Positions 11,844 through 22,519 of a stretch of 64,000 bases of DNA are shown here, piece after piece. A program made the position numbers and the translations under genes. This DNA comes from Flaveria trinervia (lineage: Eukaryota > Streptophyta > Magnoliopsida > Asterales > Asteraceae), in the NCBI GenBank assembly GCA_025506515.1, contig CM046454.1, positions 64,815,345 to 64,879,344 on the forward strand, in the 5' to 3' direction. Below the pieces are notes generated by a model. That model ran no database searches. It saw only the letters and a list, made by a program, of their open reading frames with translations, and was not told where the DNA came from. Position 1 is the stretch's first letter. Every line of letters starts with the position of its first letter.

Positions 11844-12011
11844 GGAGAAGTTCATGTAACTCCTACGGATGAACAAAATGCTTCTGGAGAAGTTTATCTA
11901 ACTCCTACGTATGAACAAAATGCTTCGGAAGAAATTCGTGTAACTCCTACGGATGAACAAAATGGTTCTGGAGAAGTGGTTGTAACTCATATGGAAGAAT
12001 AGAATGCTTAA
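11844..12011 (+). repeat. Four 42-bp tandem units in the integrase-RT linker
   Basis: Four consecutive 42-bp units start with GGAGAAGTT (or a close variant) at 11844, 11886, 11928 and 11970. In the pol frame each would encode 14 residues of the type GEVHVTPTDEQNAS. The fourth unit is the most diverged and contains a stop. The length divisible by three suggests expansion while the frame was still translated. Confidence 0.85.
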
Positions 12012-12329
12012 GGATAAATTCCTACGGAATGCATTAATTATTCTCCTGATGTCCAAACTGTGGCAGAGCACTGAATACCCAATGATGTACGAGAAGAACA
12101 CTTTGACTACTTCCTAAACTCACAATCTAGATTGGATCAGTTTGCAACAATGGATATGACTAACTTGGAATCATTATCTAGTTGAACCAACTCCATCAGC
12201 AAGAATCCATAAAACTCATCTAGTCAACATATCATTGGAGATCCTGCCAAGAGAACTACAAGAAGCCAAAGTGGAACTGCCACCATCTATCTTTTCACTT
12301 GTTTCTTTCATAAGTGGTTCCTCCGAACA

Positions 12330-12990
12330 TTATAGCTGCTCTAAAGGAAACAGCTGGATTGAAGCTATGCAAGAAGAGCTTCAACAATTTAGAAAGCAAA
12401 AACTGTGGACTCTAGTTGATTTACCTGAAGACTAACATCCACATCCATTGGAACTAGATGGTTCTTGAAAAATTAACTATATGATAGAGGTATATTGTAA
12501 GAAACAAATCAAGGTTGATTGCACAAGGATACACACAAGAAAAAGGACTAGACTATGAAGAAGTTTTTACACCAGTTGCAAGAATTAAAGCCATAAGGGT
12601 ATTTCTAGGATATGCATCATATAAGAGGTTCATAGTTTATCAATGGATGTCAACTGTGCCTTCCTATATGGGAAAATTGATGAAGAAGTCTATGTATCAC
12701 AGCCTCCTGGATTCAAGATCCTCACTATCCACACAGGGTATACAAACTTGATAAAGCTTTGTATGGTCTACACCAAGCACCAAGGAAGTGGTATGAAACA
12801 CTATCATCTTTCTTGCTCAAGCATGGATACAAAAGAGGAACTATTGATCTGACTCTCTTTCTCAAACAAGAACATCAAGATCTATTAGTTGTTCAAATTT
12901 ATGCGATGATATTATATTTGGATCAAACAACAAAAGATTATGTGTGAGCTTTGAAGAATTAATGAAATCAGAGTTTTAGATGAGTTCAAT
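12330..12990 (+). pseudogene. B/C reverse transcriptase, broken
   Basis: Landmarks in order: WIEAMQEELQQF (about 12357), then IAQGYTQEKGLDYEEVF and PVARIKAIRVFL (12518-12615), MDVNCAFLYGKIDEEV (12643), MYGLHQAPRKWYETL (12759). The catalytic region around 12900-12910 lost one base inside the Val codon of YVDD; both Asp codons remain but in a shifted frame. Further frameshifts lie near 12435-12515 and 12720-12760. It is closest in style to the RT of F and to the minus-strand fragment at 58201-58810. Confidence 0.88.
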
Positions 12991-13014
12991 AGGAGAATTA
13001 ACTTTCTTTCTTGG

Positions 13015-13801
13015 TCTACAATTTTATCAGAAGACAAATGGGATATTCATCATAAAGAGAAATACATACATCAATATTGAAGAAGTACAACCTTACTCAT
13101 GCATCTTCATGCAAAACACCAGTCTCAACGATTAAAAAGATTGTACCTGATCCTGCACGAAAAACTGTTGATCAAAGATTATATAGATCGATGATAGGAT
13201 CGCTTATGTATTAAACTGCCAGTAGACCTGATATTATGTTTGTTGTGTGTGTTTGTACTAGGTACCAATCAGATCCTAAAGAGTCTCATCTGAATGCTGT
13301 TAAAAGGATCTTCAGATATCTCAAAGGAAAACAGGACTTGGTCTTTGGTATCCAAAAGATGGTGATTTCCCTCTCTATTCATATTTAGATAATGACTATG
13401 GTGGATGCAACAACAACAATAAAAATCCACAACCTGTGGATGTCAATTCATAGGACCACAACTAGTTTCATGGCAGTGCAAGAAGCAAACAATGTATCTG
13501 TCTACACAGCTAAGGTGAGTACATAGCTACTTCAGCTAGTTGCTCTCAAGTCCTTTGTTTGCAAAACCAATTACTTGATTATGGTTACAATTTCCTTCAA
13601 ACTCAAATTTTCATTGACAATTCAGCTGCTATGTTTATAACTGCTAATCCTATGCAACATAGTAAAACAAAGCATATTGAAATAAGATACCATTTTCTAA
13701 AAGATTGCTCAGAAAAGGGTTTGATCAAGTTAGTCAAAATGGATACAAAAAATCAGCTTGCTGATTTATTCATTAAAGCCTTGGATTCGTTGTTTGCATG
13801 A
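13015..13801 (+). pseudogene. B/C RNase H, broken
   Basis: Starting from LTFFLGLQF-like sequence, the segment contains SRPDIMFVVCVCTRYQSDPKESHLNAVKR-type connection sequence (13217-13310), a shifted block equivalent to LGLWYPKDG and SDYGGC (13335-13405), the QLVSWQCKK region (13455-13480), and the final block DNSAAMFITAN and KTKHIEIRYHFLKD (13615-13700) up to a stop after SLFA at 13801. At least two frameshifts. The sequence TACCAATCAGATCC at 13262 corresponds exactly to the place where an A-family LTR is inserted in the related fragment at 58810. Confidence 0.87.
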
Positions 13802-15061
13802 TTTCTTGATTAATCATAATAAACAAACAAATAAAAGCATGTGTCTGTCCTTGTACATTATTTTAACAATAAAGTTTATCATGACTTATGTTTGGAAAAT
13901 GATAGTATACTATGCCTTTGCTTCTACCTGAATTCTTAAATATCATTAAAAACGGATCTAGTTACTTGATATGTGAGTAGGTTCAGCTTGAGTGAAACTA
14001 CACTTAGTGCATGCCAAACATAATGCAAAGTGATTGTTTGTGAGAAACTTCATTTTAAGGATACTGAAAGTGAGTCATATTCTGAAGTGACCAAATCACT
14101 CATCTAAACACACTATGTACCGACACTTTAAATATCTATCTTCGCAAATCTTACTCCTTCTGTTTTTTGTAGAAAAAGACCTGGGTATATGATGACCATT
14201 GTTTACATTTGTAATCATCTGGTGAAAAGATTATGATCCTTATCATCCTTCTGTTTGTGTAACAAAGACATAGGTTAAAGGCACCTCTATTTTACATGAG
14301 TAAAGACCTGGTGACCTGATGATGATAATATTTAAGCTCAAAAGAATCCTATGTGATCAACTGTATTATTTATAGAGCTTTTTCAACAATGTATTTATGA
14401 GATGTCTAATGCATCTCAAAATAGAACTTATAACTTAAAGTACATAGTTTGTAAGTGTGAAAATATGATGATTTGATTCACAAAGAGAGGACAAAACTTT
14501 GGTGAATAGAATGTGAAGCCCATAACAGTTACTCTCTAATGAACATGAAAATATGATAAACAGCATGCCTAGTTGATACAATATTCTTGTATGGATTTAA
14601 GTGGATAAATATACTTATAATAGAACAACGATCTGGTATCATTTCAATAATTAACTTGTCAGAAAGATGCTTAGCATTATAGTATGATCCTGTTATATGT
14701 GTATATGTATACATGTACATAGTCCTCACTTTAGTTTTCTTTAGTTTAATTTTTTTTGGTTTGGACAGACATATGTCTTTCGTGATAATCTTCTAGAAAT
14801 TTATGATAAATGCATTCAATCGTCATTAATCACAAATTTAGGGGGAGTAGAATCATGAAAACATGTTAAGAACAAACTGTCAAGTGAATTTCGACACGAA
14901 GGAATTGGAACCTATGCACTGCCTTGGCTCTTGGACACATGAAGTTTCTAAAATTTAAACCTTCTTGTGCACAATTGTCATGAATACAAAGTCAACAAGG
15001 TCCAAAATCAATAAATGGTTCCAAGTAGTGGACTTGGACCATAGAATAAAATAAGTTTCTC
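13802..15061 (+). other. Spacer between RNase H and the second gene of B/C
   Basis: No ORF of note. It includes weak repeats around GACCTGG (14185-14330) that resemble those after the polypurine tract of G (49130-49290), and a polypurine stretch TTTAGGGGGAGTAG at 14837-14850, the usual 3' landmark of copia elements. Whether this is a relic end of pol or a second plus-strand priming site cannot be told here. Confidence 0.6.
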
Positions 15062-15180
15062 ACAGTGCATTTTAAGCACCGGTAGAAGTTACAGTGCATA
15101 TTAAGCATCAGCAGAAGCTACAATGCATTTCAAGCATCATCAGAAGCTACAGTGCATTTAACTTAACGTCAGCAGAAGCT
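15062..15180 (+). repeat. Four 29-bp tandem repeats upstream of the second promoter of B/C
   Basis: Units begin ACAGTGCATTTTAAGCA (or close variants) at 15062, 15091, 15120 and 15149, with a fifth start at 15180. They lie 250-370 bp before the TATA box of the second gene and are followed by imperfect hairpins at 15208-15240 and 15265-15288 (TTTCATAG ... CTATGAAA). Confidence 0.85.
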
Positions 15181-15435
15181 ACAGTGTGAAAATTTAATTA
15201 AATTTGTCCATCTGTAGATTGGTAAACTACGGATGAGCATGTACTCCAAAACATATAATCTAATTTCATAGATGGTAACCTATGAAAATTTAAGTTGTAC
15301 TTAATTAGTAGAAGTTTCATAGATGATATACGAAATCCGTCGATAATCTGCGGAAGAACTAAGAACTGCGGATAAGTTAAGTAGTTTAGAGGGTCCCACA
15401 TCATTAAATAAATGAAATTAATGGGTCTGAGAGAG

Positions 15436-15724
15436 TATAAATTATGTCCTTTGACTTCAATATCATTATTCACTTTTTAGAAGACTTTTTCAGTCCTTGA
15501 AAAACGCTCTCAACAAACTTTCCCCCCTTTCTCTAATATTCAAAAACACCGAATCAAAACATCAAACAAACACATAACTCTGTTCTCAGATCATTGTTTT
15601 CAAGGTAAAACATGTCGTAATGTTCAATAATGAATTGTTTGATTCTTGGTTATTCTCATAACTGTTCGCATTCGCATGTCAATAATGTTGATTCTAACGT
15701 AATCTTCTTTATTCTTATGAACAG
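15436..15724 (+). promoter_or_regulatory. Internal promoter, leader exon and leader intron of the B/C second gene
   Basis: A TATA box (TATAAAT, 15436-15442) is followed by a CT-rich leader. A donor-like CAAG/GTAAAA falls at 15604/15605, and the acceptor TTATGAACAG ends at 15724, directly before the ATG at 15725. The 120-bp interval has a TTCTAAC branch-like site near 15690 and a pyrimidine run before the acceptor. A leader intron that ends right at the start codon recurs in the D elements. Seen: the consensus sites. Inferred: that they are used. Confidence 0.62.
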
Positions 15725-18700
15725 ATGGCTAATCTATTTGCGAGAGAGCACAATGTGTGTGCTTTCTTAAACCCTGACAACCCTGTTTTAGAAGGATGTC
15801 AAGACATTATACGATATCTAAGAAGATATAGGTTGTTTTATGCCTAGTCAAAAGAGCCAGTGATTCATCAATCGCACATTACTGATTTTTGGAACTCCGC
15901 TCGAATGGAAGAAGATGGAGAAGTTATTGTGGTGGATGTGAAGAATCAAAGACTAAGAATGGATGAGCAGACAATAAGGAGGGTTCTAGAGTTGGGAGAT
16001 ATAGAAGCGGTCACCCTGATGTGTTTGAAAATGAATACATCGAGAGAGTGTTCAATCTAATGGGATATGATGATGACTTCGAGAAGGAGAGATAAAGAAA
16101 GAAATACTGTGCAAGCCATATAGATTTCTCGGTCACACTTATCTTAAGTGCATCTCTAACAGGAAATCTGGACTTGACAGATTTTCAAGGCATATTTCTT
16201 CGAGCATTATTGGAGTCTTTGAGGGAAGAACATACAATTACTCCAAGTACATCTTCAACTGTTTATGTGACCACATCAAAGTGAAAAAGGTTGACAAGAT
16301 GTACATGTTTCCAAGGTTTCTACAACTGATCATCAATGCTGATCTGCCTGGGACTGCTATAGATGGTGATGTATTTGTTCAAGCACACCTAGGTAGATAT
16401 GTTTTGAATAAGATATCCGGAAAGTATGAAGGTGGAGACATGCCCATGTTTGCTCATGTGGTAGATTCAAATGCAAACATCCCTTAAGAATTAATATGGG
16501 AAGAAGTTCAGAGAGTTCATATACTAACTCTGTGCAAGCATTATCTTCTCCTGTACGATCACCCATTAAACAACAACCTCAAACACTACAATCAAAATCA
16601 CTTGCCAGCCAAAACACCCAACCGATCTCTCCAATCCACCCTCTATCACCAAATCAACCCCAAACACCCCAATCGTACTATTCAGTTAGTCAAAACACTA
16701 AGCCAATCTCTCCACTTCTTCATCAATCATCTAAGAGTGTGTATACTAAACCCATCTTTGTTACTCAGTCTCTTAACTTAGTTCACTCTGGTGAGACTGA
16801 GTTGATTTCTCAAGCCAGCACCATTCCATTCTCAAACTCCAACTCTCAATAACCAGTCACCTCCAATCAAATTGAACCTTTCGTGCTCAACATAGTTCTT
16901 GAACAACAACCTCATCAAGATAAACCCATTCAAGTTGAAGAGGCATGCTCTAGCTAAGCAAGTGTGGCTCAAACTAAAGAAAGTGATGGTCAGATTGCTG
17001 CTCAATCTCAGAAAGAAGAAGAAGAAGCAAACTATATGGATGTAACTGCTTACCATGAAAATGATCTTAGTGATAATGATATCCCAATAAGAAAAAGCTA
17101 TCTGGTTGTTGAATACAACAAGCTTGTTATGAAGTCTAACTAAAGAAAGTAAGAATTCAAGAGCTGAAAGGGATATTAAAGGAAAAAGATGATCAGCTGA
17201 TGCAACAAGACACAAGAATCAAAAGATTAAGAGAAGATTGCTCAATGCAATAATGAAGTGATTGATGCTTTTCTTCAACAAGAATCTAAGCTTAAAGAAT
17301 CAGTAAAGTTTGAGAAAGATAAGAATGAGAAGTTGATGCCGAAAATTGATCAAGTAACCAACTCTCTCTTTGCTCAATCAGCTTTGTTGAAAAGAAAAGA
17401 AAAAGAGCTTGAGGAGCCAAAAATGAAAATCTATGTACTGAAATCAAATGTTGCTCCTTCAACAAATCAAATAAAAGAAGATTCTGAGACCACAAAGCAA
17501 ATCATTCAATACAAAAGAAAAAGGAAGTACTTGGGTTTTATGAAGAAGGAATTGATTAAGATACAAGATTCACCAAAAAGGACAAAAACTATTGAATCTT
17601 CATCCTTAAAGCCCATGTCTCCTGCTGACACAACAAGTGATAATGAATGGAATGAGCTCACAAAGAATGAATCTGCCAAAGAACAGAAATAAAAAATGGG
17701 GATGAACTACTGACCACTAGAGACATACTGAAGAAAGGCCAGAAACCTCAATGTTTATGAACATGATAAATCATGGCTTTCCATATGACATAGCGGAAAG
17801 GATAAGCATGAGTGAAATGAAAGATGTGCTTAAAGAGTTTGAAGTGGCTAGTTTCATGATTCCAAACTGCAACTATGAAACTTTCATAACTTATCAATCA
17901 ATTTAGATAATCAAGAAGGAGTTGGGTCACTGTGATACAACAAAGCTCTCAAAATACAATATGATATGCTGGCTACAGGGTCACAACTATAAAATCTATG
18001 AACTTAAAGGAAGAATAGGTGGTGAGCTAAGGAGGATGATGGAGCATGTCATGGCTGTTGAGCTTGACACAGGGGTGAGATTCAGAACAGAAGCTCCAAA
18101 CCCATCCTATGAGGAACAAAGCAAAATCCCTATAAGATCAACTATGAGATAGATCACTCATGAAAGATCATCTCTAATCTAGTTGTTTGATCATCACACC
18201 ACCCCGTCTACTGCTGAAGAAAACAGGATTATGGCCTAGAAATATGACTCTTATTTGGATTGTGCTGTTATCAAAAGAGTATCTGGTAGAATTGAATACT
18301 ACAACCTACTTAAATCAATCTTAGTGTTGTCTGATGCTGACATTAAAGACCCATAAAGCCTGATCATCTCTAACTACCAATAAGCCCAAGAGGAAGATAT
18401 TTCTCTGTGATCATAGGAAAGCTGGAAACTAGGTTCAAGGATGATGTTGTCAAGGAAGCAAAAAGGGAAGATGTAGAGCACAAGAAAAGACTGCAAAGGA
18501 AAAAAAGATCAAATACCAACTCCTCTACTCTTGTTGATGATGAATTCTTGAAGAGGGTTGGTTACTCTAACAGAAAATTAGCAGCTTTTAAAGTCATTGA
18601 AGGGAACCAATACACTCTACCCATAACTGAGTGGGGATATTCAAAAAAGACTAAAGATCTAGTGCTTATGAGAAATGTAGAAAATAAGAAAGCTAAAAGC

Positions 18701-19075
18701 ATAAGGCTATTTGATCCAATTGAAATAAAGCTTTTGCATCGAAGCTACATTTCATATCTACGTAACAAGTTCTTTCCAAAACTTAATGACAATCAAGCTC
18801 AACCTGATCTCTACCTGTATTTACATATCATACAAGTCATTAGCAAATTGCATGCGAAAGCATATAAAAGAAGAAGATATGAGGCTGTGATGTTGAAAGG
18901 AACTGATATCATGGAAGCATATGAGCTAAGAAAGTCAGAACAAGATGAGCTAGAAATAGTCAACAATCAAAGTGTTTTGGAAACTCTGACAACAGAAGAA
19001 GACATTCTAGGATTAAGCTTTGACATACTTAAGAAGATATGCAGAATGGAGATCAAGTACATGTATGAATATTAA
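15725..19075 (+). pseudogene. B/C additional 3' ORF, a conserved retroelement protein of unknown function
   Basis: The start at 15725 follows the predicted splice acceptor. The N-terminal region (15725-16487) begins MANLFAREHNVCAFL and has IIRYLRRYRLFYA, then a single in-frame TAG at 15845, then EPVIHQSHITDFWNSA, EQTIRRVLELGD, and MYMFPRFLQLIINADLP. It is related to the D ORF in the same order. A Ser/Pro/Gln-rich stretch follows (16500-16850), then a Lys/Glu-rich probable coiled coil (about 17255-17690). The C-terminal part is open from 18407 to 19075 (222 codons, with KSIRLFDPIEIKLLHRSYI). Breaks occur near 16060, 17140, 17700-17920 and 18150-18400. No enzyme motif is seen. A role like the env-like ORF of SIRE elements is suggested only by position. 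Confidence 0.78.
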
Positions 19076-19165
19076 AAGGATGTAGTATCATACTTTAACA
19101 GGAAGATGGTGTCAAGATTGGAGGAACTTTCAGTTTTGAAGGGGTGATTACAAGTGTCTAAGACT

Positions 19166-19176
19166 AAGGGGGAGTA
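19166..19176 (+). promoter_or_regulatory. B/C polypurine tract
   Basis: AAGGGGGAGTA lies directly before the 3' LTR, 90 bases after the stop of the second ORF. Its place after the extra ORF shows that this ORF is inside the element. Confidence 0.8.
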
Positions 19177-19346
19177 TCGTTATATCTAGGAACTATAGGT
19201 CTAGATCATTTTGTATAGGCTTATGTTGCACCCTGAAAGGATCATACATGCCAAGTCAATGGGTGATTTGATGATTGCTTTGCTGGAATCCCATAAGTCT
19301 AAGAAGAAATGCGGATGAAGATCATGCTCAAGAAAAACCAAGTATA

Positions 19347-19589
19347 GTCTTCCGCATTTGTCAATGCGGAAGACGTAAAACAAATACAGACAAGTATGTG
19401 TTCTTCCGCATTGACAAATGCGGAAGACCAAGAATCAATGCGAACAAGACTTGCTCATCCGCATTTGACAAATGCGGATGACCGAACAAATGCATAGAAG
19501 TATTTGTTCATCCTCATTAACCAATGCGGATGATCAAGTGAAGAAATGCTGATCAAGTTAACTCATCCGCATTTGTCAATGCGAATGAA
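19347..19589. repeat. Five regularly spaced hairpins in the C-type LTR
   Basis: Five inverted repeats start at 19347, 19400, 19454, 19507 and 19562, a period of 53-55 bp. The cores are CTTCCGCATT-TGTC-AATGCGGAAG in the first and CATCCGCATT-TGAC-AAATGCGGATG in the third; the second is like the first, and the fourth and fifth have one-arm mismatches. Arms are 10-12 bp and loops 4-5 nt. Confidence 0.92.
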
Positions 19590-20060
19590 CAAGCAAAGAT
19601 GCGGATCAAGACTTCGACTAGTTTTGATGTAATAGGTCAAGGGTAGTTTAGTTATTTCGTAAATGGCATCTTGTTCGCCTGTAAATAAAATAGAAAACCT
19701 CATACATGAGGTGACGGTTGATAGACATAGAGAATATTTTGTTGTCTTTTATTCTCTGTAATCAATCACTTTCATTAATATATACAAAAGTATTTATGAG
19801 TATAATTCTTGCATTGAATGTTCTTTGATTGTTAGTTTCCGCCATTCAATCATTGGCTGATTACCATATTCGATTCATAGTAAGAATCTCAATCTTACTA
19901 ACCCAGTCAGCTTAGAACTTTAATCAATATTTGTATCGAACAATTGTAATTCATTATTATGACGTATGCATTATTTATAGATTACCCATATAGGTATTGT
20001 TCGGTGTATGATTGCAGGTACAAACATTATACTTGGTCAATTTGTGAAATTAATCAAGTG

Positions 20061-20112
20061 TAAGAAACATCTACGAATGAACAATTTTGTTCTTCCGTAG
20101 ATATGTTTCTTA
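20061..20112. repeat. 52-bp near-perfect palindrome in the C-type LTR
   Basis: The left arm TAAGAAACATCTACG is answered by CGTAGATATGTTTCTTA on the right, with a further TGAACAA/TTGTTC pair inside; only a few bases at the centre and one bulge do not pair. The same palindrome recurs at 26558-26608 in the second C-type LTR. Confidence 0.9.
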
Positions 20113-20596
20113 CAAATTCAATCATACGAAGATCTTTGGAAGAACAAGACTCCTGCAGAAGAACAAACATTTACGAAAGACCATATATCTGTGGAGTCCA
20201 AACATCTACGAATGAACAAGTCTTGTTTTCATATCAAGGGGGCAATGACAATTAGACACACGATCACAAATAACCAAACATCAAATCACACAAATACAAA
20301 CCCTAGCAGCCGTCATATCAACATCAATACATGCAAACCAATTTTCTTTCATTCATTGTTTATTCATCTATAATCATTATAATCATTAACATCTTTTAAT
20401 GAAATACATTTGAATAAACTATTTTTGTTTAAATATTAATTGTGTCATTTTATTATGTTCGTCTTAATCATTAAGCATTATAGTTGATATTAAATTGATA
20501 AAAACGATTAAACAAAGTTAATGTTGATTTTGCAAACATTGACTTAACTCAAAAAATTAACACTGCTAATTTTTTATTGCGTTCCAAGGATTCACA

Positions 20597-22519
20597 GTGG
20601 TTAATTATTAGTATCACTAAGTTAGTAAGTATTCGCCCATGCCAAATACTAAACCTTGGACGTTTAAGAAAGTTAAAGCCTCAAACCTTTCGATTGATCA
20701 CTACACCAATAAACCATTGGCTTTGATATTTCGATAAATTACTCTAATACTGTCTGAAGAGCTTATCTTAATTTTTAGATAAAAACGAGATGCAATTTTG
20801 AATAATTTAAATTTTGAATCCAGTTTGTTTGTAAATTTGCAAATTGAAACATGCTTGTCAAAATTAGATCACTAACCGGATTTTCTTATTATTTTCGTTT
20901 AATGTATACATAATTGTGATCTTATTGATGGTTTCAATTAAAAGTAGGTTTCGTAATCATAAATGGATGCTCTTATCAGTTGATGTGGCCGCATATCTTC
21001 TAATTCCTTATATCTTTGTTTTGGATTCCCGATAAAAGTGAAATGTCATTTGTATGATATAGAATTTTAGTGTAGTCGGTTAGTAGATTCATGGTTAGTG
21101 GTTTACTTTTGTGATTAATTGGATTCTAATTACAGGGAAATTACAGTGATTACAAGTTGCAAAGCTTTAATAATGAGTAAATCATATGGTGCGATTGATT
21201 GCTGCGTGGATATGTGTACATCACACGTGCTTCTTGTCTCTTTCTTCTTACTTTATAAGAGATCATGAAAAGTTTTCATTGGGCATCAACTCATACCATT
21301 TTTAGTTTCTGTGTTTGTAAATTTTTTAAAATTGAATGGAACTTAAGTCTTATTGGTTCACCGGTCAAAACGGTCGGACAAGATTTTTGAAACGGATAAA
21401 TGCATAATTAATTGTAATTTTTTAAAAATATAAAATCTTAAGATTAAAATTTATTTAAATAATATACACACATAGATTTAACCTATTATTCAAAACCATT
21501 AATTATAATTGTTTAAAATGAAAGAATAACATACATACATAATACACATATATATTATATATATGTATTACAGTAAAGTGTTTTTTTTAAAGCATGAGTA
21601 CATTATTATGTGTAATATCATATTATAATTTACTTTTTCCCTTTTCAATAACATCTCCACCATTCTCAATACACGAGCCCATACCATCTTCAATTTATCA
21701 TTTTCTTACAAACTCTGGTTTCTCCGTATCAACTCCGGCATCTTCTCCGGTCAAGAAATATACCAATAACCCCTGTTTGGATTTCCACAAAAAAGTCTTC
21801 ATTGAAGTTTATAACATCCCTCATGTTTGCCATTGATGCAGAAGCTCCGGCGTTTATTGTTGTAATAGACCCGACTTACTCCGTTCAGATCTTCAATGGT
21901 AGTCTCTAACTTTTCATGTTCAGATCCAAGCGAACCGGTTCATAGAACCCGGTTTGGCCGCCAAATCACTTCTAACCGGCCGGTCCCTGGATACAAAACG
22001 AACTAGGTGGATCGGTCCGTCTAAAAACACTGAATCCCGGTTGGACCGGACGGTCCAATCCAACCGTGAAAACATTGGTGTTTGTATTTATTTTTGTAAC
22101 CAACAGAGTCACCGTTCAAATTCATGATAATGTAACTCGAAACTCCATGAATATATCTCTCTATATAGTATATACACATGGCAATTTACTGTATTTCACG
22201 TGACTCTAGTCTATATAAGTTAAGTCCGGTCATAGTCTCGGGGTTTAGTACTCAAATAATGTGAAAAGTCAGAAATGGTGTGGGTCAAGTAGCGATCCTT
22301 TGATTAAAAAAGTATTATAAATTATTAAAGGAAACGTGTTTGGGTAGTCTTCTCAGAACAGCTCAGCCATATGTTTTAGATAAATGTGATAAGGTAAGAA
22401 CGGAATGATGATTTGGAAATTCGAAGAATAATGCAGAACAAATGATGACGTATAGGAATAGAAATAAATATGGATTTAGTAATTTATTGAAGGGTGCAAT
22501 AGCAAATCTCTTAGCAACC
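20597..22519. other. Non-repetitive AT-rich DNA upstream of the O-methyltransferase
   Basis: No coding region is supported. At 21355-21400 and 21920-22070 there are clustered ACCGG/CCGGT motifs (for example CCGGTTGGACCGGACGG near 22035) of the sort seen in small plant transposons, but I could not find matching termini or a target duplication. The last 300 bp may hold the promoter of the O-methyltransferase. Confidence 0.5.
22211..22219 (+). promoter_or_regulatory. Candidate TATA box of the O-methyltransferase
   Basis: CTATATAAG lies about 310 bp before the ATG at 22520. A second AT-rich candidate (CTATATAGTATATAC) is at 22160-22175. The leader would be long, so this is tentative. Confidence 0.35.

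Larger units (their letters stand above)
10594..20596 (+). mobile_element. SIRE-like Ty1/copia element B/C with an additional 3' gene, 5' end missing
   Basis: Order: pre-integrase and integrase, a repeat linker, RT, RNase H, a 1.9-kb spacer with its own TATA box and leader intron, an additional ORF (15725-19075), a polypurine tract and a 3' LTR. I join pol and the extra gene into one element because they share strand, lie in the order also seen in F, and no LTR separates them. It is possible that the spacer hides a second, degenerate LTR (a purine tract AGGGGGAGTAG lies at 14840-14850), which would split it in two. LTR, gag and protease are missing on the left, cut by D-plus. Confidence 0.75.
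19177..20596 (+). repeat. B/C 3' LTR (C-type)
   Basis: The left edge is set by the polypurine tract and by alignment with the partial copy at 26366-27110, which begins TGTTGGATG. The right edge near 20596 (GGATTCACA) is a judgement from the typical TGCGTTCC sequence near copia LTR ends and is less sure. It contains a hairpin array (19347-19589), a TATA-like TGTAAATAAAATAG near 19680, and a long palindrome at 20061-20112. Confidence 0.72.

Noticed and set aside
19347..19589. CRISPR-like look of regularly spaced palindromic repeats
   Set aside because: Plant LTR context; repeat arms vary, spacers are partly related to each other, and there is no leader or cas gene.
21355..22085. MITE with ACCGG-rich termini
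   Set aside because: Clustered ACCGG motifs are present, but I could not pair terminal inverted repeats or find a target duplication.
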